DNA from: Marvinbryantia sp.
Lineage (GTDB): Bacteria > Bacillota > Clostridia > Lachnospirales > Lachnospiraceae
DNA: 64,000 nt
Reading direction: 5' to 3'
NCBI GenBank assembly: GCA_016297895.1
Contig: JAEDFS010000001.1
Location: 124,001 to 188,000, forward strand
Shown here: positions 7,983-16,526 of the stretch, in pieces
Layout of the letters: each line of letters begins with the position of its first letter
Numbering within the stretch: position 1 is the first letter of the stretch
Notes under the pieces: model-generated
Database searches by the model: none
Told to the model about the DNA's origin: nothing
Seen by the model: the letters and a program-made list of their open reading frames with translations, nothing else
Made by a program: the position numbers and the translations under genes

Positions 7983-8716
7983 GTGGAAACACAGCAGTAG
8001 TCACGGGTGCATCCAGAGGAATCGGACGGGCGATCGCATTGGAACTGGCATCACGAGGGGCACTGGTAATCATTAATTATAACGGATCCGCATCAAGAGC
8101 AGAGGAAGTAAAGGCTGAGATTGAAACAAACGGAGGCCGGGCAGAGCTTTTTCGATGTGATGTGTCTGACTCTGGACAGTGTGAAGCGTTCATCGCAGAT
8201 GTAATAGAAAAACATAAAAAGATCGATATTCTTGTCAATAATGCAGGCATTACAAGGGACGGACTCTTGATGAAAATGACAGAGGAAGACTTTGACCGTG
8301 TACTGGATGTCAATCTGAAGGGAACTTTCCATACGATCCGTTTCGTGTCAAGACAGATGCTCAGGCAGAAAAGCGGACGTATTATTAATATGTCGTCGGT
8401 GGTGGGAATTATGGGAAATGCGGGACAGGCAAATTATGCGGCATCCAAAGCAGGTGTGATCGGCCTTACAAAGGCTGCTGCGAGAGAGCTGGCATCCCGT
8501 GGGATTACAGTCAATGCCATTGCACCGGGATTTATTGAGACAGAGATGACAGCCGTGCTTTCTGACCGTGTGAAAGAAGCCACTGCGGCACAGATCCCCA
8601 TGGGTACCTTTGGAAAGCCGGAGGATATTGCTAAGACTGTGGCTTTTCTGGCTTCTGAGGATGCAAGATACATTACCGGGCAGGTCATTCAGGTAGATGG
8701 AGGAATGGGCATATGA
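7976..8716 (+). CDS. fabG: 3-oxoacyl-ACP reductase
   Basis: NADPH-dependent short-chain dehydrogenase that reduces 3-ketoacyl-ACP. It has the Rossmann motif TGASRGIGRAIA, the NNAG motif (LVNNAGITRDGL), the catalytic Ser in NMSSVVG and YxxxK with Tyr154 and Lys158. Length 246 aa is typical. GGAGG precedes ATG 7976 inside the end of fabD, and its stop overlaps the fabF start by 4 bases. Confidence 0.95.
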   Translation: MLSGNTAVVTGASRGIGRAIALELASRGALVIINYNGSASRAEEVKAEIETNGGRAELFRCDVSDSGQCEAFIADVIEKHKKIDILVNNAGITRDGLLMKMTEEDFDRVLDVNLKGTFHTIRFVSRQMLRQKSGRIINMSSVVGIMGNAGQANYAASKAGVIGLTKAAARELASRGITVNAIAPGFIETEMTAVLSDRVKEATAAQIPMGTFGKPEDIAKTVAFLASEDARYITGQVIQVDGGMGI

Positions 8717-9960
8717 TGACAGAAAAAAGAAGAGTAGTAATCACCGGACTGGGTGCTGTCACACCCATCGGCAATAACGTGCAGGATTTCTGGTCAGGTA
8801 TCAGAGAGGGAAAGGTAGGAATCGGGCCCATCACTTCTTTTGATACCACTGATTATAAAGTTAAGATTGCGGCGGAAGTGAAAGATTTCAAGGCAAAAGA
8901 GCATATGGATTTTAAAGCGGCAAAACGGATGGAGCCCTTTTCCCAGTATGCGGTTGCTGCGGCTAAAGAGGCATTCGAAGATTCCGGGCTGAATATGGAA
9001 GAGGAAGATCCCTTCCGGGCAGGAGTCGTGATCGGATCCGGGGTCGGAAGCCTGCAGACAGTCGAAAAGAATTATGAAAAAATTCTGGATCACAAGGTAT
9101 CCAGAGTCAATCCGCTGATGGTTCCCCTGATGATCTCCAATATGGCTGCCGGAAATGTATCCATTCAGTTGGGTTTCCGGGGAAAATGCACCAATGTGGT
9201 AACAGCCTGTGCCACAGGAAGCCATTGTATCGGAGATGCCTTTCGTGCGATTCAGTACAACGATCTGGATATCTGTGCGGCAGGAGGAGCGGAAAGCTGT
9301 ATCTGTCCCAGCGGCGTAGCAGGATTTACGGCACTGACGGCACTGTCTGCCTCTGAGGATCCCCTGAGGGCATCCATTCCTTTTGATAAGGATCGTGACG
9401 GATTCGTTCTGGGAGAAGGTGCAGGAGTGCTGATTCTGGAAGAGCTGGAGCATGCCAGAAAACGCGGTGCCAGAATCTACGCTGAAGTGCTGGGCTATGG
9501 AGCAACAGCCGATGCTTATCATATCACATCTCCGTCCGAAGACGGAAGCGGAGCGGCAAAGGCCATGGAGCTTGCCATGGAGGAAGCCGGGGTGAAGCCG
9601 GAGGAGATCGATTATATCAATGCGCACGGAACCAGCACCCATCATAATGACCTTTTTGAGACAAGAGCCATTAAAGCAGCATTGAAAGATGCCGCGGATC
9701 AGGTAGTGGTGAATTCCACAAAATCCATGATCGGACATCTCCTGGGAGCAGCGGGAGCCGTGGAATGCGTGGTCTGTGTGAAGTCCATAGAAGAAGGATT
9801 TATCCATCAGACGATGGGAACGAGGGAAGCCGACGAAGAATGTGATCTGAATTATGCCATTGGTGCTCCGATGGAAAAGGAGATCCGCTATGCCATGAGC
9901 AATTCTCTCGGATTCGGAGGTCATAATGCCACACTGTTGATCGGAAGGTATCAGGAATAG
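8713..9960 (+). CDS. fabF: beta-ketoacyl-ACP synthase II
   Basis: Elongating condensing enzyme. The Cys-His-His triad is present: Cys166 in VTACATGSHC, His305 in NAHGTSTHHND, His342 in KSMIGHLLGAAG. The 415-residue length is standard. It begins ATGATG over the fabG stop. It is the only elongating ketosynthase in the window, and no fabA/fabB or fabM gene for unsaturated-chain synthesis is visible in the operon. Confidence 0.95.
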   Translation: MMTEKRRVVITGLGAVTPIGNNVQDFWSGIREGKVGIGPITSFDTTDYKVKIAAEVKDFKAKEHMDFKAAKRMEPFSQYAVAAAKEAFEDSGLNMEEEDPFRAGVVIGSGVGSLQTVEKNYEKILDHKVSRVNPLMVPLMISNMAAGNVSIQLGFRGKCTNVVTACATGSHCIGDAFRAIQYNDLDICAAGGAESCICPSGVAGFTALTALSASEDPLRASIPFDKDRDGFVLGEGAGVLILEELEHARKRGARIYAEVLGYGATADAYHITSPSEDGSGAAKAMELAMEEAGVKPEEIDYINAHGTSTHHNDLFETRAIKAALKDAADQVVVNSTKSMIGHLLGAAGAVECVVCVKSIEEGFIHQTMGTREADEECDLNYAIGAPMEKEIRYAMSNSLGFGGHNATLLIGRYQE

Positions 9961-9975
9961 CGGAGGAAACGGAAT

Positions 9976-10425
9976 ATGGAATTTGAACAGTTGATCAGGC
10001 TGATTCAGACGGTGTCCGATTCGGAACTGACAGAATTCAGATATGAGGAAAATGGCGTTAAGATCCGTATGGGAAAAAAACAGGAGTTGCAGCCGGTGGG
10101 AAACTGGACTGTGGAAGCAGGCTGTCGGGGAGCTGCGGTGACTCCGGTCTTACAGGAAAAAGCACCGGAAGAGAAGGCGCAAAAAGAGGAAGGAAAAATC
10201 GTTTCCTCTCCGCTGGTGGGTGTGTTCTATGAAGCTCCGGCTGAAGACGCCCCGCCCTTTGTGGCAGTAGGGGATACGGTTAAAAAAGGACAGGTACTTG
10301 CCATCGTGGAAGCCATGAAGCTGATGAATGAGATCGAAAGTGAGACAGACGGCGTGATAGAGGAGATCTACGTAGAAAACGGTACAGCCGTAGAGTATGG
10401 ACAGCCCCTGTTTCGAATCGTCTGA
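9976..10425 (+). CDS. accB: biotin carboxyl carrier protein of acetyl-CoA carboxylase
   Basis: Carries the carboxyl group between AccC and the carboxyltransferase. The C-terminal biotinyl domain (about residues 70-149) has EAMKLMNE, with the biotinylated Lys115. The N-terminal region includes the usual short helical segment and a charged, Glu/Lys/Ala-rich linker. 149 aa. CGGAGGAAACGG precedes the ATG. It is separated from accC by fabZ, a common order in Firmicute fab operons. Confidence 0.93.
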   Translation: MEFEQLIRLIQTVSDSELTEFRYEENGVKIRMGKKQELQPVGNWTVEAGCRGAAVTPVLQEKAPEEKAQKEEGKIVSSPLVGVFYEAPAEDAPPFVAVGDTVKKGQVLAIVEAMKLMNEIESETDGVIEEIYVENGTAVEYGQPLFRIV

Positions 10426-10457
10426 GACAGACAGCTGTATGATAAGGAGAGAACAGT

Positions 10458-10886
10458 ATGAAACATCTGGATATCAATGGAATAATGGAGATCATTCCTC
10501 ATCGCCATCCCTTTCTTCTGATCGATTACATCGAGGATTATGAACCGGGAGAATATGCGGTGGGATACAAATGCGTGACATACCGGGAAGATTTTTTTAA
10601 GGGACATTTTCCTCAGGAACCGGTGATGCCCGGTGTGCTGACGGTGGAGGCACTGGCGCAGACAGGTGCCGTTGCGATCCTCAGTAAAGAAGAGAATCGG
10701 GGAAAGACCGCATATTTCGGCGGAATCAATAAATGTAAGTTTAAAGGAAAGATCGGACCCGGAGATAAAGTCAGACTGGAGACCAGGATCATCAAAAGCA
10801 AGGGTCCCATGGGAATCGGGGAAGCCACAGCAACGGTAGACGGGAAAGTGGTAGTCAGTGCGGAGCTGACATTTATGGTCGGATAG
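10458..10886 (+). CDS. fabZ: 3-hydroxyacyl-ACP dehydratase
   Basis: Hot-dog-fold dehydratase that makes trans-2-enoyl-ACP. The catalytic residues are His50 in KGHFPQEPVMPG and Glu64 in VEALAQ, and the N-terminal PHRHPFLLID motif is intact. 142 aa, usual length. AAGGAGAG lies ahead of the ATG. Whether it also isomerises substrates toward unsaturated chains cannot be judged from sequence. Confidence 0.95.
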   Translation: MKHLDINGIMEIIPHRHPFLLIDYIEDYEPGEYAVGYKCVTYREDFFKGHFPQEPVMPGVLTVEALAQTGAVAILSKEENRGKTAYFGGINKCKFKGKIGPGDKVRLETRIIKSKGPMGIGEATATVDGKVVVSAELTFMVG

Positions 10887-10894
10887 GAGAGACA

Positions 10895-12253
10895 ATGATT
10901 AAGAAAGTATTGATTGCAAACCGGGGCGAAATAGCCGTGCGGATCATCCGTGCCTGCCGGGAAATGGGAATCGAGACGGTGGCAGTGTATTCTGAGGCAG
11001 ATAAGGAAGCGCTTCATACACAGCTTGCGGACGAAGCCATCTGCATCGGACCTGCTCCGGCTTCTGAAAGTTATCTTTCCATGGAACGGATCTTAAGTGC
11101 TACCATCGTGTCCGGAGCGGATGCCATTCATCCGGGCTTTGGTTTTTTATCGGAGAACAGCCGGTTTGCAGAGCTCTGCGAGCAGTGCCATATTACCTTT
11201 ATCGGTCCGGGATCTGATGTGATCGCAAGGCTGGGAAATAAGCAGGAAGCCAGGAATACCATGATCGCAGCAGGAGTTCCGGTGATTCCGGGAAGCAAAG
11301 AACCGGTCTACGATGCTGAGACGGGAGCGGTTCAGGCAGAGGCCATCGGTTATCCGGTCATCATCAAAGCGGCTCTCGGAGGCGGAGGCAAAGGCATGCG
11401 TGTGGCGGAAACACCGGAAGAATTTGAAACCGGATTCCGTACAGCTCAGAAAGAGGCACAGAATGCCTTTGGAGACGGCACCATGTATATCGAACACTTT
11501 GTGCGTCATCCAAGACATATTGAATTTCAGATTCTGGCGGATTCCCAGGGAAATGTGATCCACCTGGGAGAGAGGGACTGTTCCATACAGAGAAATCATC
11601 AGAAAATGATCGAGGAATCTCCCAGCATCGCAATTTCTGAGGAGCTTCGAAAGAAAATGGGAGATGCTGCGGTACGGGCGGCAAAGGCTGCAGGCTATGT
11701 GAATGCAGGAACCATTGAATTCCTTCTGGAAAAAAACGGGTCCTTTTATTTTATGGAAATGAACACCAGGATCCAGGTGGAACATCCGGTGACCGAGTGG
11801 GTGACCGGGATGGATCTTATTAAAGAACAGATCCGCATTGCTTCAGGGGAGCCCCTTTCCTGCACACAGGAGGAGATCCATATCTCAGGACATGCTATCG
11901 AATGCCGTATCAATGCAGAAAACCCGGAAAAAGGATTTCGTCCATCCCCGGGTACGATTACCGATATGTACCTTCCGGGCGGAAAAGGAATCCGGATCGA
12001 TTCTGCTGTGTACAGTGGATATACCATTCCACCTTATTATGATTCCATGATCGCAAAGCTGATCGTCTGGGCTCCTGACCGGGAAGAGGCGATCCGTAAG
12101 ATGCAGAGTGCACTTGGAGAGATCATCATAGAAGGAATTGACACCAACGTGGATTATCAGTATGAGATACTCCATGATCCCCGCTATCTGTCAGGGGAAC
12201 TGGACATTGAATTTATTGAGGACAGGGAGCGAAGTGCCTCCTGTGACAGTTGA
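10895..12253 (+). CDS. accC: biotin carboxylase subunit of acetyl-CoA carboxylase
   Basis: ATP-grasp enzyme that carboxylates biotin on AccB. Visible motifs: N-terminal KVLIANRGEIAVRIIRAC, the glycine-rich ATP loop AALGGGGKGMRV, the metal and catalytic segment FYFMEMNTRIQVEHPVTE, and the C-terminal RPSPGTI region. 452 aa, standard. It follows fabZ by 8 bases and runs directly into the accDA fusion. Confidence 0.95.
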   Translation: MIKKVLIANRGEIAVRIIRACREMGIETVAVYSEADKEALHTQLADEAICIGPAPASESYLSMERILSATIVSGADAIHPGFGFLSENSRFAELCEQCHITFIGPGSDVIARLGNKQEARNTMIAAGVPVIPGSKEPVYDAETGAVQAEAIGYPVIIKAALGGGGKGMRVAETPEEFETGFRTAQKEAQNAFGDGTMYIEHFVRHPRHIEFQILADSQGNVIHLGERDCSIQRNHQKMIEESPSIAISEELRKKMGDAAVRAAKAAGYVNAGTIEFLLEKNGSFYFMEMNTRIQVEHPVTEWVTGMDLIKEQIRIASGEPLSCTQEEIHISGHAIECRINAENPEKGFRPSPGTITDMYLPGGKGIRIDSAVYSGYTIPPYYDSMIAKLIVWAPDREEAIRKMQSALGEIIIEGIDTNVDYQYEILHDPRYLSGELDIEFIEDRERSASCDS

Positions 12254-12264
12254 GGGTATCAGAC

Positions 12265-13968
12265 ATGAATCTGGGTAGTATGTTTAAGAAAACACATGGG
12301 TCAGCAGAAAAGAAGGCCCATGGAGCGGGAAGTCAGAAGGGACCAAAGGTTCCGGAAGGACTTTTGAGAAAATGCAGTATGTGCGGCGCTGCCATTGTTG
12401 CAGAAGAGGTCCGGGAAGGATATTACATCTGCCCCAAATGCGGAGGATATTTCCGGATGGGAGCAAGAAGAAGGATCCGTATGATTGCGGACGAAGGCTC
12501 CTTTGAAGAGTGGAACCGGGATCTGGCGGGACCAAACCCCATGGAATTTCAGGAATACGAAGAGAAACTGGAAGAAGTACGGGAGAAGACAGGACTCACA
12601 GAAGCCGTGATCACCGGAAAGGCCAGGATCGATGGAACGGATGCGGTGCTTGGAGTCTGCGACGGGAGGTTTCTTATGGCCAGCATGGGCTGGGCGGTAG
12701 GAGAAAAGATCACCCGTGCGGTGGAGAGGGCCACGGAGGAGAGACTGCCGGTGGTCATGATCATTTGTTCCGGCGGAGCCAGGATGCAGGAGGGAATCGT
12801 TTCCCTGATGCAGATGGCAAAAACTTCTGCAGCATTCAAACGTCACAGCGATGCGGGACTTCTTTATATCTCTGTTCTGACAGAACCCACAACAGGCGGT
12901 GTAACGGCCAGTTTTGCCATGCTGGGAGATATCATCCTGTCAGAGCCTGGAGCCCTGATCGGGTTTGCAGGACCAAGAGTCATTGAACAGACTATCGGAC
13001 AGAAGCTTCCAAAGGGATTTCAGAGGGCAGAATTTCTGCTGGAACATGGGTTCCTTGATCGGATCGTAAAACGGGAAGAGATGAAAGTGGAATTGTCACG
13101 GATCCTGAAGCTTCATGAAAAAGGTGAATGGGAGACTGTAAAGAGTGACAGAAACTCAGGTGGGGAATACAGATGTGATCCGGCGCAGCTTTCCGCCTGG
13201 GAAAGGGTAGGGATCTCCAGAAAAAAAGACCGTCCGGTAGGGAGCGATTATATCAGAGAGCTGTTTACGGATTTTGCGGAGCTTCATGGAGACCGGAATT
13301 TTGCCGATGATCGGGCTATCATCGGAGGCATCGGAAGATTTCACGGCCAGCCTGTCACAGTGATCGCTCAGGCGAAAGGGAAGAATACAAAAGAAAATCT
13401 CGACCGGAATTTTGCCATGCCGTCACCGGAAGGATACAGAAAAGCACTCCGGCTGATGAAGCAGGCAGAAAAGTTCCAAAGACCCATTCTCTGTTTCGTA
13501 GATACGCCAGGTGCCTTCTGCGGAATGGAAGCAGAAGAGCGTGGCCAGGGAGAAGCCATTGCGAGAAATCTGTTCGAAATGATCTCTTTAAAGGTACCGG
13601 TCCTCTCCGTCGTGATCGGCGAAGGGGGAAGCGGCGGTGCACTGGCGCTGGCTGTGGCCGATGAAGTATGGATGCTGGAAAATGCGGTGTATTCCGTGCT
13701 GTCTCCGGAAGGGTTTGCCAGCATTCTCTGGAAAGACAGCAGCAGAGCTTCGGAAGCGGCAGAAGTGATGAAACTGACGGCAGAGGATCTGAAAAGACAG
13801 AATATTGTGGAACAGGTGATTCCGGAGCCGGAAGAGTATACGGAAAAGAATCTGGGCGAAGTGACCCGGATTATGGAAGAGAAGATCGGGGAATTCCTGA
13901 TAAAGTACAAAGTCATGACAGCAGAAGAAAGGTCAGAGCGAAGATATGAGCGGTTTCGCAGGATGTAA
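12265..13968 (+). CDS. accDA: acetyl-CoA carboxylase carboxyltransferase, fused beta and alpha subunits
   Basis: Transfers the carboxyl group from biotin to acetyl-CoA to make malonyl-CoA. One 567-residue chain carries AccD first (about 1-295) with a four-cysteine zinc ribbon (Cys37, Cys40, Cys56, Cys59) and the crotonase-type core (SGGARMQEGI, TEPTTGGVTASFAMLGD), then AccA (about 305-567) with ELHGDR, GEGGSGGALALAVADEV and SVLSPEGFASILWKD. Normally these are separate genes; here there is no stop between them and the linker is short. Start ATG 12265 is set by GAGGG at 12252-12256; an in-frame TTG at 12250 overlaps the accC stop. It overlaps the next gene by 23 bases. Confidence 0.93.
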   Translation: MNLGSMFKKTHGSAEKKAHGAGSQKGPKVPEGLLRKCSMCGAAIVAEEVREGYYICPKCGGYFRMGARRRIRMIADEGSFEEWNRDLAGPNPMEFQEYEEKLEEVREKTGLTEAVITGKARIDGTDAVLGVCDGRFLMASMGWAVGEKITRAVERATEERLPVVMIICSGGARMQEGIVSLMQMAKTSAAFKRHSDAGLLYISVLTEPTTGGVTASFAMLGDIILSEPGALIGFAGPRVIEQTIGQKLPKGFQRAEFLLEHGFLDRIVKREEMKVELSRILKLHEKGEWETVKSDRNSGGEYRCDPAQLSAWERVGISRKKDRPVGSDYIRELFTDFAELHGDRNFADDRAIIGGIGRFHGQPVTVIAQAKGKNTKENLDRNFAMPSPEGYRKALRLMKQAEKFQRPILCFVDTPGAFCGMEAEERGQGEAIARNLFEMISLKVPVLSVVIGEGGSGGALALAVADEVWMLENAVYSVLSPEGFASILWKDSSRASEAAEVMKLTAEDLKRQNIVEQVIPEPEEYTEKNLGEVTRIMEEKIGEFLIKYKVMTAEERSERRYERFRRM

Positions 13969-15067
13969 ACAGAAGTTGGAAACAGAACAGGAAGAATATT
14001 TGCTGGATCGTGTCAGGGTTCCTGTGATCCAGGGCGGTATGGGAATCGGAATCAGTCTGTCCGGACTGGCCGGTGCGGTGGCAAAAGAAGGCGGCATTGG
14101 AATGATCTCTGCAGCCCAGATCGGATTCCGGGAACCTGATTTTTACAAAAATCCCTTTCAGGCAAATCTTCGTGCCCTGAAGACAGAATTTGAGAAGGCA
14201 CGAAGCATGGCGCCGGAAGGAGTGATCGGGTTTAATATCATGGTGGCTATGCGTCGCTATGAAGAGTATGTAAAAGCAGCGGTGAGTGCCGGGGCAGATT
14301 TGATCGTGTCAGGCGCCGGACTGCCGGTGAATCTTCCCGGAATCGTAAAAAATGCGGAAGTGGAATGCGGCAGAGAAAACAGGACGCTGCTGGCCCCCAT
14401 TGTTTCCACAGAGAAGGCAGCAGAGGTGATCCTGAAATACTGGAGCAAAAAGTATGGGGTACTGCCGGATCTTCTTGTGATCGAGGGACCTCTGGCAGGA
14501 GGTCATCTGGGTTTTTCTGTGAAGCAGATAGAGGAGTATCAGGGAGAAGCCTATGAAGAAGAGATCGGGAAGATCCTGGCTCTGGTGCATACCCATGAGG
14601 AAAGGTATGATAAGAAGATCGCAGTGGCTATAGGAGGAGGTATCGGAACCCAAGAAGAGGCGGAGCGTGCATTTTCACTGGGGGCAGATCTGATACAGGT
14701 CGCATCCAGATTTGTCACCACCGAAGAGTGTGATGCGGATATTCGGTATAAGATGGCTTATGTCAATGCAAAAGAAGAGGATATCGTGCTGACGAAAAGC
14801 CCGGTGGGCATGCCGGGAAGAGCCATTCGCAATGGGTTTCTGGAAAGAGTGATGAGCGGGGAGCAGATCCCTCACGGGTCCTGTCTTGGATGTCTTCATA
14901 AATGCAGTCCCGGAGAGATTCCCTATTGTATTACGGAAGCGCTGATCCATGCAGCCAAAGGGGAAACGGAAGAAGGCCTGTTATTCTGCGGGGCCCATGC
15001 TTTTCGTGCGGAAAAAATCGAAACAGTAAAAGAAGTGATTGATTCTTTGGTGAAAATGCGGGTATAA
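13946..15067 (+). CDS. second FabK/nitronate monooxygenase-like FMN protein with C-terminal cysteines
   Basis: FMN-binding TIM-barrel protein of 373 aa, related to FabK but longer and clearly divergent. It has VPVIQGGMGIGISLSGLAGA, IEGPLAGGHLGF, AIGGGIGTQEEAERAF and the FMN phosphate site GADLIQVASRFVTTEEC. The C terminus adds CLGCLHKCSPGEIPYC, a Cys-rich patch absent from the FabK at 6110. It could be a nitronate monooxygenase, a second enoyl reductase or another redox enzyme tied to lipid synthesis; sequence alone does not decide. It overlaps accDA by 23 bases and sits just ahead of the MarR gene, so it is certainly co-transcribed with the fab genes. Confidence 0.8.
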   Translation: MSGFAGCKQKLETEQEEYLLDRVRVPVIQGGMGIGISLSGLAGAVAKEGGIGMISAAQIGFREPDFYKNPFQANLRALKTEFEKARSMAPEGVIGFNIMVAMRRYEEYVKAAVSAGADLIVSGAGLPVNLPGIVKNAEVECGRENRTLLAPIVSTEKAAEVILKYWSKKYGVLPDLLVIEGPLAGGHLGFSVKQIEEYQGEAYEEEIGKILALVHTHEERYDKKIAVAIGGGIGTQEEAERAFSLGADLIQVASRFVTTEECDADIRYKMAYVNAKEEDIVLTKSPVGMPGRAIRNGFLERVMSGEQIPHGSCLGCLHKCSPGEIPYCITEALIHAAKGETEEGLLFCGAHAFRAEKIETVKEVIDSLVKMRV

Positions 15068-15068
15068 T
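15039..15068 (+). promoter_or_regulatory. candidate internal promoter for the MarR gene
   Basis: TTGATT (15039-15044), 18-base spacer, TATAAT (15063-15068) spanning the end of the preceding gene, 35 bases before the MarR start. It would let the regulator be made when the main promoter is shut. No TTTGA/TCAAA palindrome overlaps it. Confidence 0.45.
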
Positions 15069-15102
15069 AGGGGTATAAGAGAGATACTGGAGAAGGAAAG
15101 AG

Positions 15103-15597
15103 ATGGATACATACAGTGCGATCAATGATGTGCTGGTAAAACTGATCAATGAAATCTGGGAACTGGAAGGCAAAGCCATCATAACGGAAGAATTTAAAGA
15201 CATCACCAATAACGATATGCATATCATAGAAGCCATCGGAACAGGCGACGGGGATCACATGTCCTCGGTTGCCCGCAAAGTTAACGTGACGGTGGGAACA
15301 CTCACTTCTGCAATCAACAGTCTGGTGAAAAAAAAGTATGTGGTGAGAGAGAGAAGTGAGGAGGATCGGCGGGTGGTCAACATCCGTCTGACGGAAAAAG
15401 GGATCCGGGCTTATCGCCATCATGAAGAATACCATCATCAGATGACGGAAGCAATCATTGATGTTCTGACAGAGGAGGAAGTGCCGGTACTGATGAAGAT
15501 GCTGTACGGAATCGGCAGATTTTTCAGGGAGTACGAGCATCGGGACAGTCAGGATGGGGAAACGAAGACAGAAGAACGTGTGAGGCAGGACTCATGA
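15103..15597 (+). CDS. fabT: MarR-family regulator, probable FabT-type repressor of the operon
   Basis: Winged-helix dimeric regulator of 164 aa. The DNA-binding part (about residues 45-110) reads MSSVARKVNVTVGTLTSAINSLVKKKYVVRERSEEDRRVVNIRLTEKG with recognition helix and wing typical of MarR. Position at the end of a fab operon and two FabT-like palindromes at the fab promoter support a lipid-homeostasis role. In streptococci FabT needs acyl-ACP as corepressor; whether this holds here is inference. Unlike the streptococcal arrangement, where fabT lies near the start, here it is distal. It overlaps the next gene by 4 bases. An alternative is a MarR regulator with an unrelated effector. Confidence 0.75.
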   Translation: MDTYSAINDVLVKLINEIWELEGKAIITEEFKDITNNDMHIIEAIGTGDGDHMSSVARKVNVTVGTLTSAINSLVKKKYVVRERSEEDRRVVNIRLTEKGIRAYRHHEEYHHQMTEAIIDVLTEEEVPVLMKMLYGIGRFFREYEHRDSQDGETKTEERVRQDS

Positions 15598-16526
15598 GTC
15601 AGGCAGAAGGAATGCAGGATGAAATGAGGACTGAAATGCCGGATCACTGTACTCTGTGTCCGAGAGAATGCGGGGCTGACCGCCGGGCGGGAAAAACAGG
15701 AGTCTGTGGTGTGCCTGGAGAACTTCAGATAGCCAGAGCTGCCCTTCATATGTGGGAAGAGCCCTGCATTTCCGGTGAGGAGGGATCCGGTGCAGTGTTC
15801 TTTTCCGGATGCCCGCTGGGATGCATTTTCTGCCAGAATCATGAGATCTCCACAGGTCATGCGGGAAAACGGATCTCGGTGGAACGTCTGACGGAGATCT
15901 TTCTGGAGCTGCAGGAAAAGAAGGCAAACAATATCAATCTGGTGACTGCCGGGCATTATGCACCTCTGGTGCGGCAGGCACTGATTCTTGCAAAACGGCA
16001 GGGACTGATGGTTCCTGTGGTATACAACAGCAGTGGATATGAAAAAACAGAGACTCTTCAGATGCTGGAGGGTCTTATTGATATTTATCTTCCGGATTTT
16101 AAGTACATGGATCCGGAGATGGCAGGAAAATATTCCCATGCGCCGGACTATCCGGACAGGACAAAAGAAGCATTGAAAGAGATGGTAAGACAGGTGGGAG
16201 TTCCCCGGTTTGATGAACGGGGCATGATGAAGAAGGGTGTGATCGTCCGTCATCTTCTCCTGCCGGGAAGACTCATGGATTCCAAAAGGATCCTTCGATA
16301 TCTTTATGAGACTTATCAGGATCAGATCTATCTCAGTATTATGAGCCAGTATACGCCGGTGCCGAGAGTATTGGAGGATCCTCTTCTTGGACGGAAAGTC
16401 AGAAAGAGATCTTATGAGGCACTTCTTAATTTTGCTATCGGGCTTGGAGTGGAAAACGCATTTTTCCAGGAAGGAGAAACAGCAGAAGAAAGCTTTATCC
16501 CGGCCTTCGACTGTGAGGGAGTATGA
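15594..16526 (+). CDS. PflX-like radical SAM iron-sulfur protein
   Basis: Radical SAM protein of 310 aa. The Cys-x3-Cys-x2-Cys cluster motif is CPLGCIFCQN (Cys73, Cys77, Cys80). An N-terminal four-cysteine region (CTLCPRECGADRRAGKTGVCG) precedes it, the combination seen in the PflX group of pyruvate-formate-lyase-activase homologues. The substrate of this group is not established. The start codon overlaps the MarR stop by 4 bases, and its own stop overlaps the next start by 4, so it belongs to the same transcript. No glycyl-radical enzyme gene is in the window. Confidence 0.82.
   Translation: MSQAEGMQDEMRTEMPDHCTLCPRECGADRRAGKTGVCGVPGELQIARAALHMWEEPCISGEEGSGAVFFSGCPLGCIFCQNHEISTGHAGKRISVERLTEIFLELQEKKANNINLVTAGHYAPLVRQALILAKRQGLMVPVVYNSSGYEKTETLQMLEGLIDIYLPDFKYMDPEMAGKYSHAPDYPDRTKEALKEMVRQVGVPRFDERGMMKKGVIVRHLLLPGRLMDSKRILRYLYETYQDQIYLSIMSQYTPVPRVLEDPLLGRKVRKRSYEALLNFAIGLGVENAFFQEGETAEESFIPAFDCEGV

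Noticed and set aside
8794..9924. 376-codon frame antisense to fabF
   Set aside because: Shadow of a confident gene with unlikely amino acid make-up.
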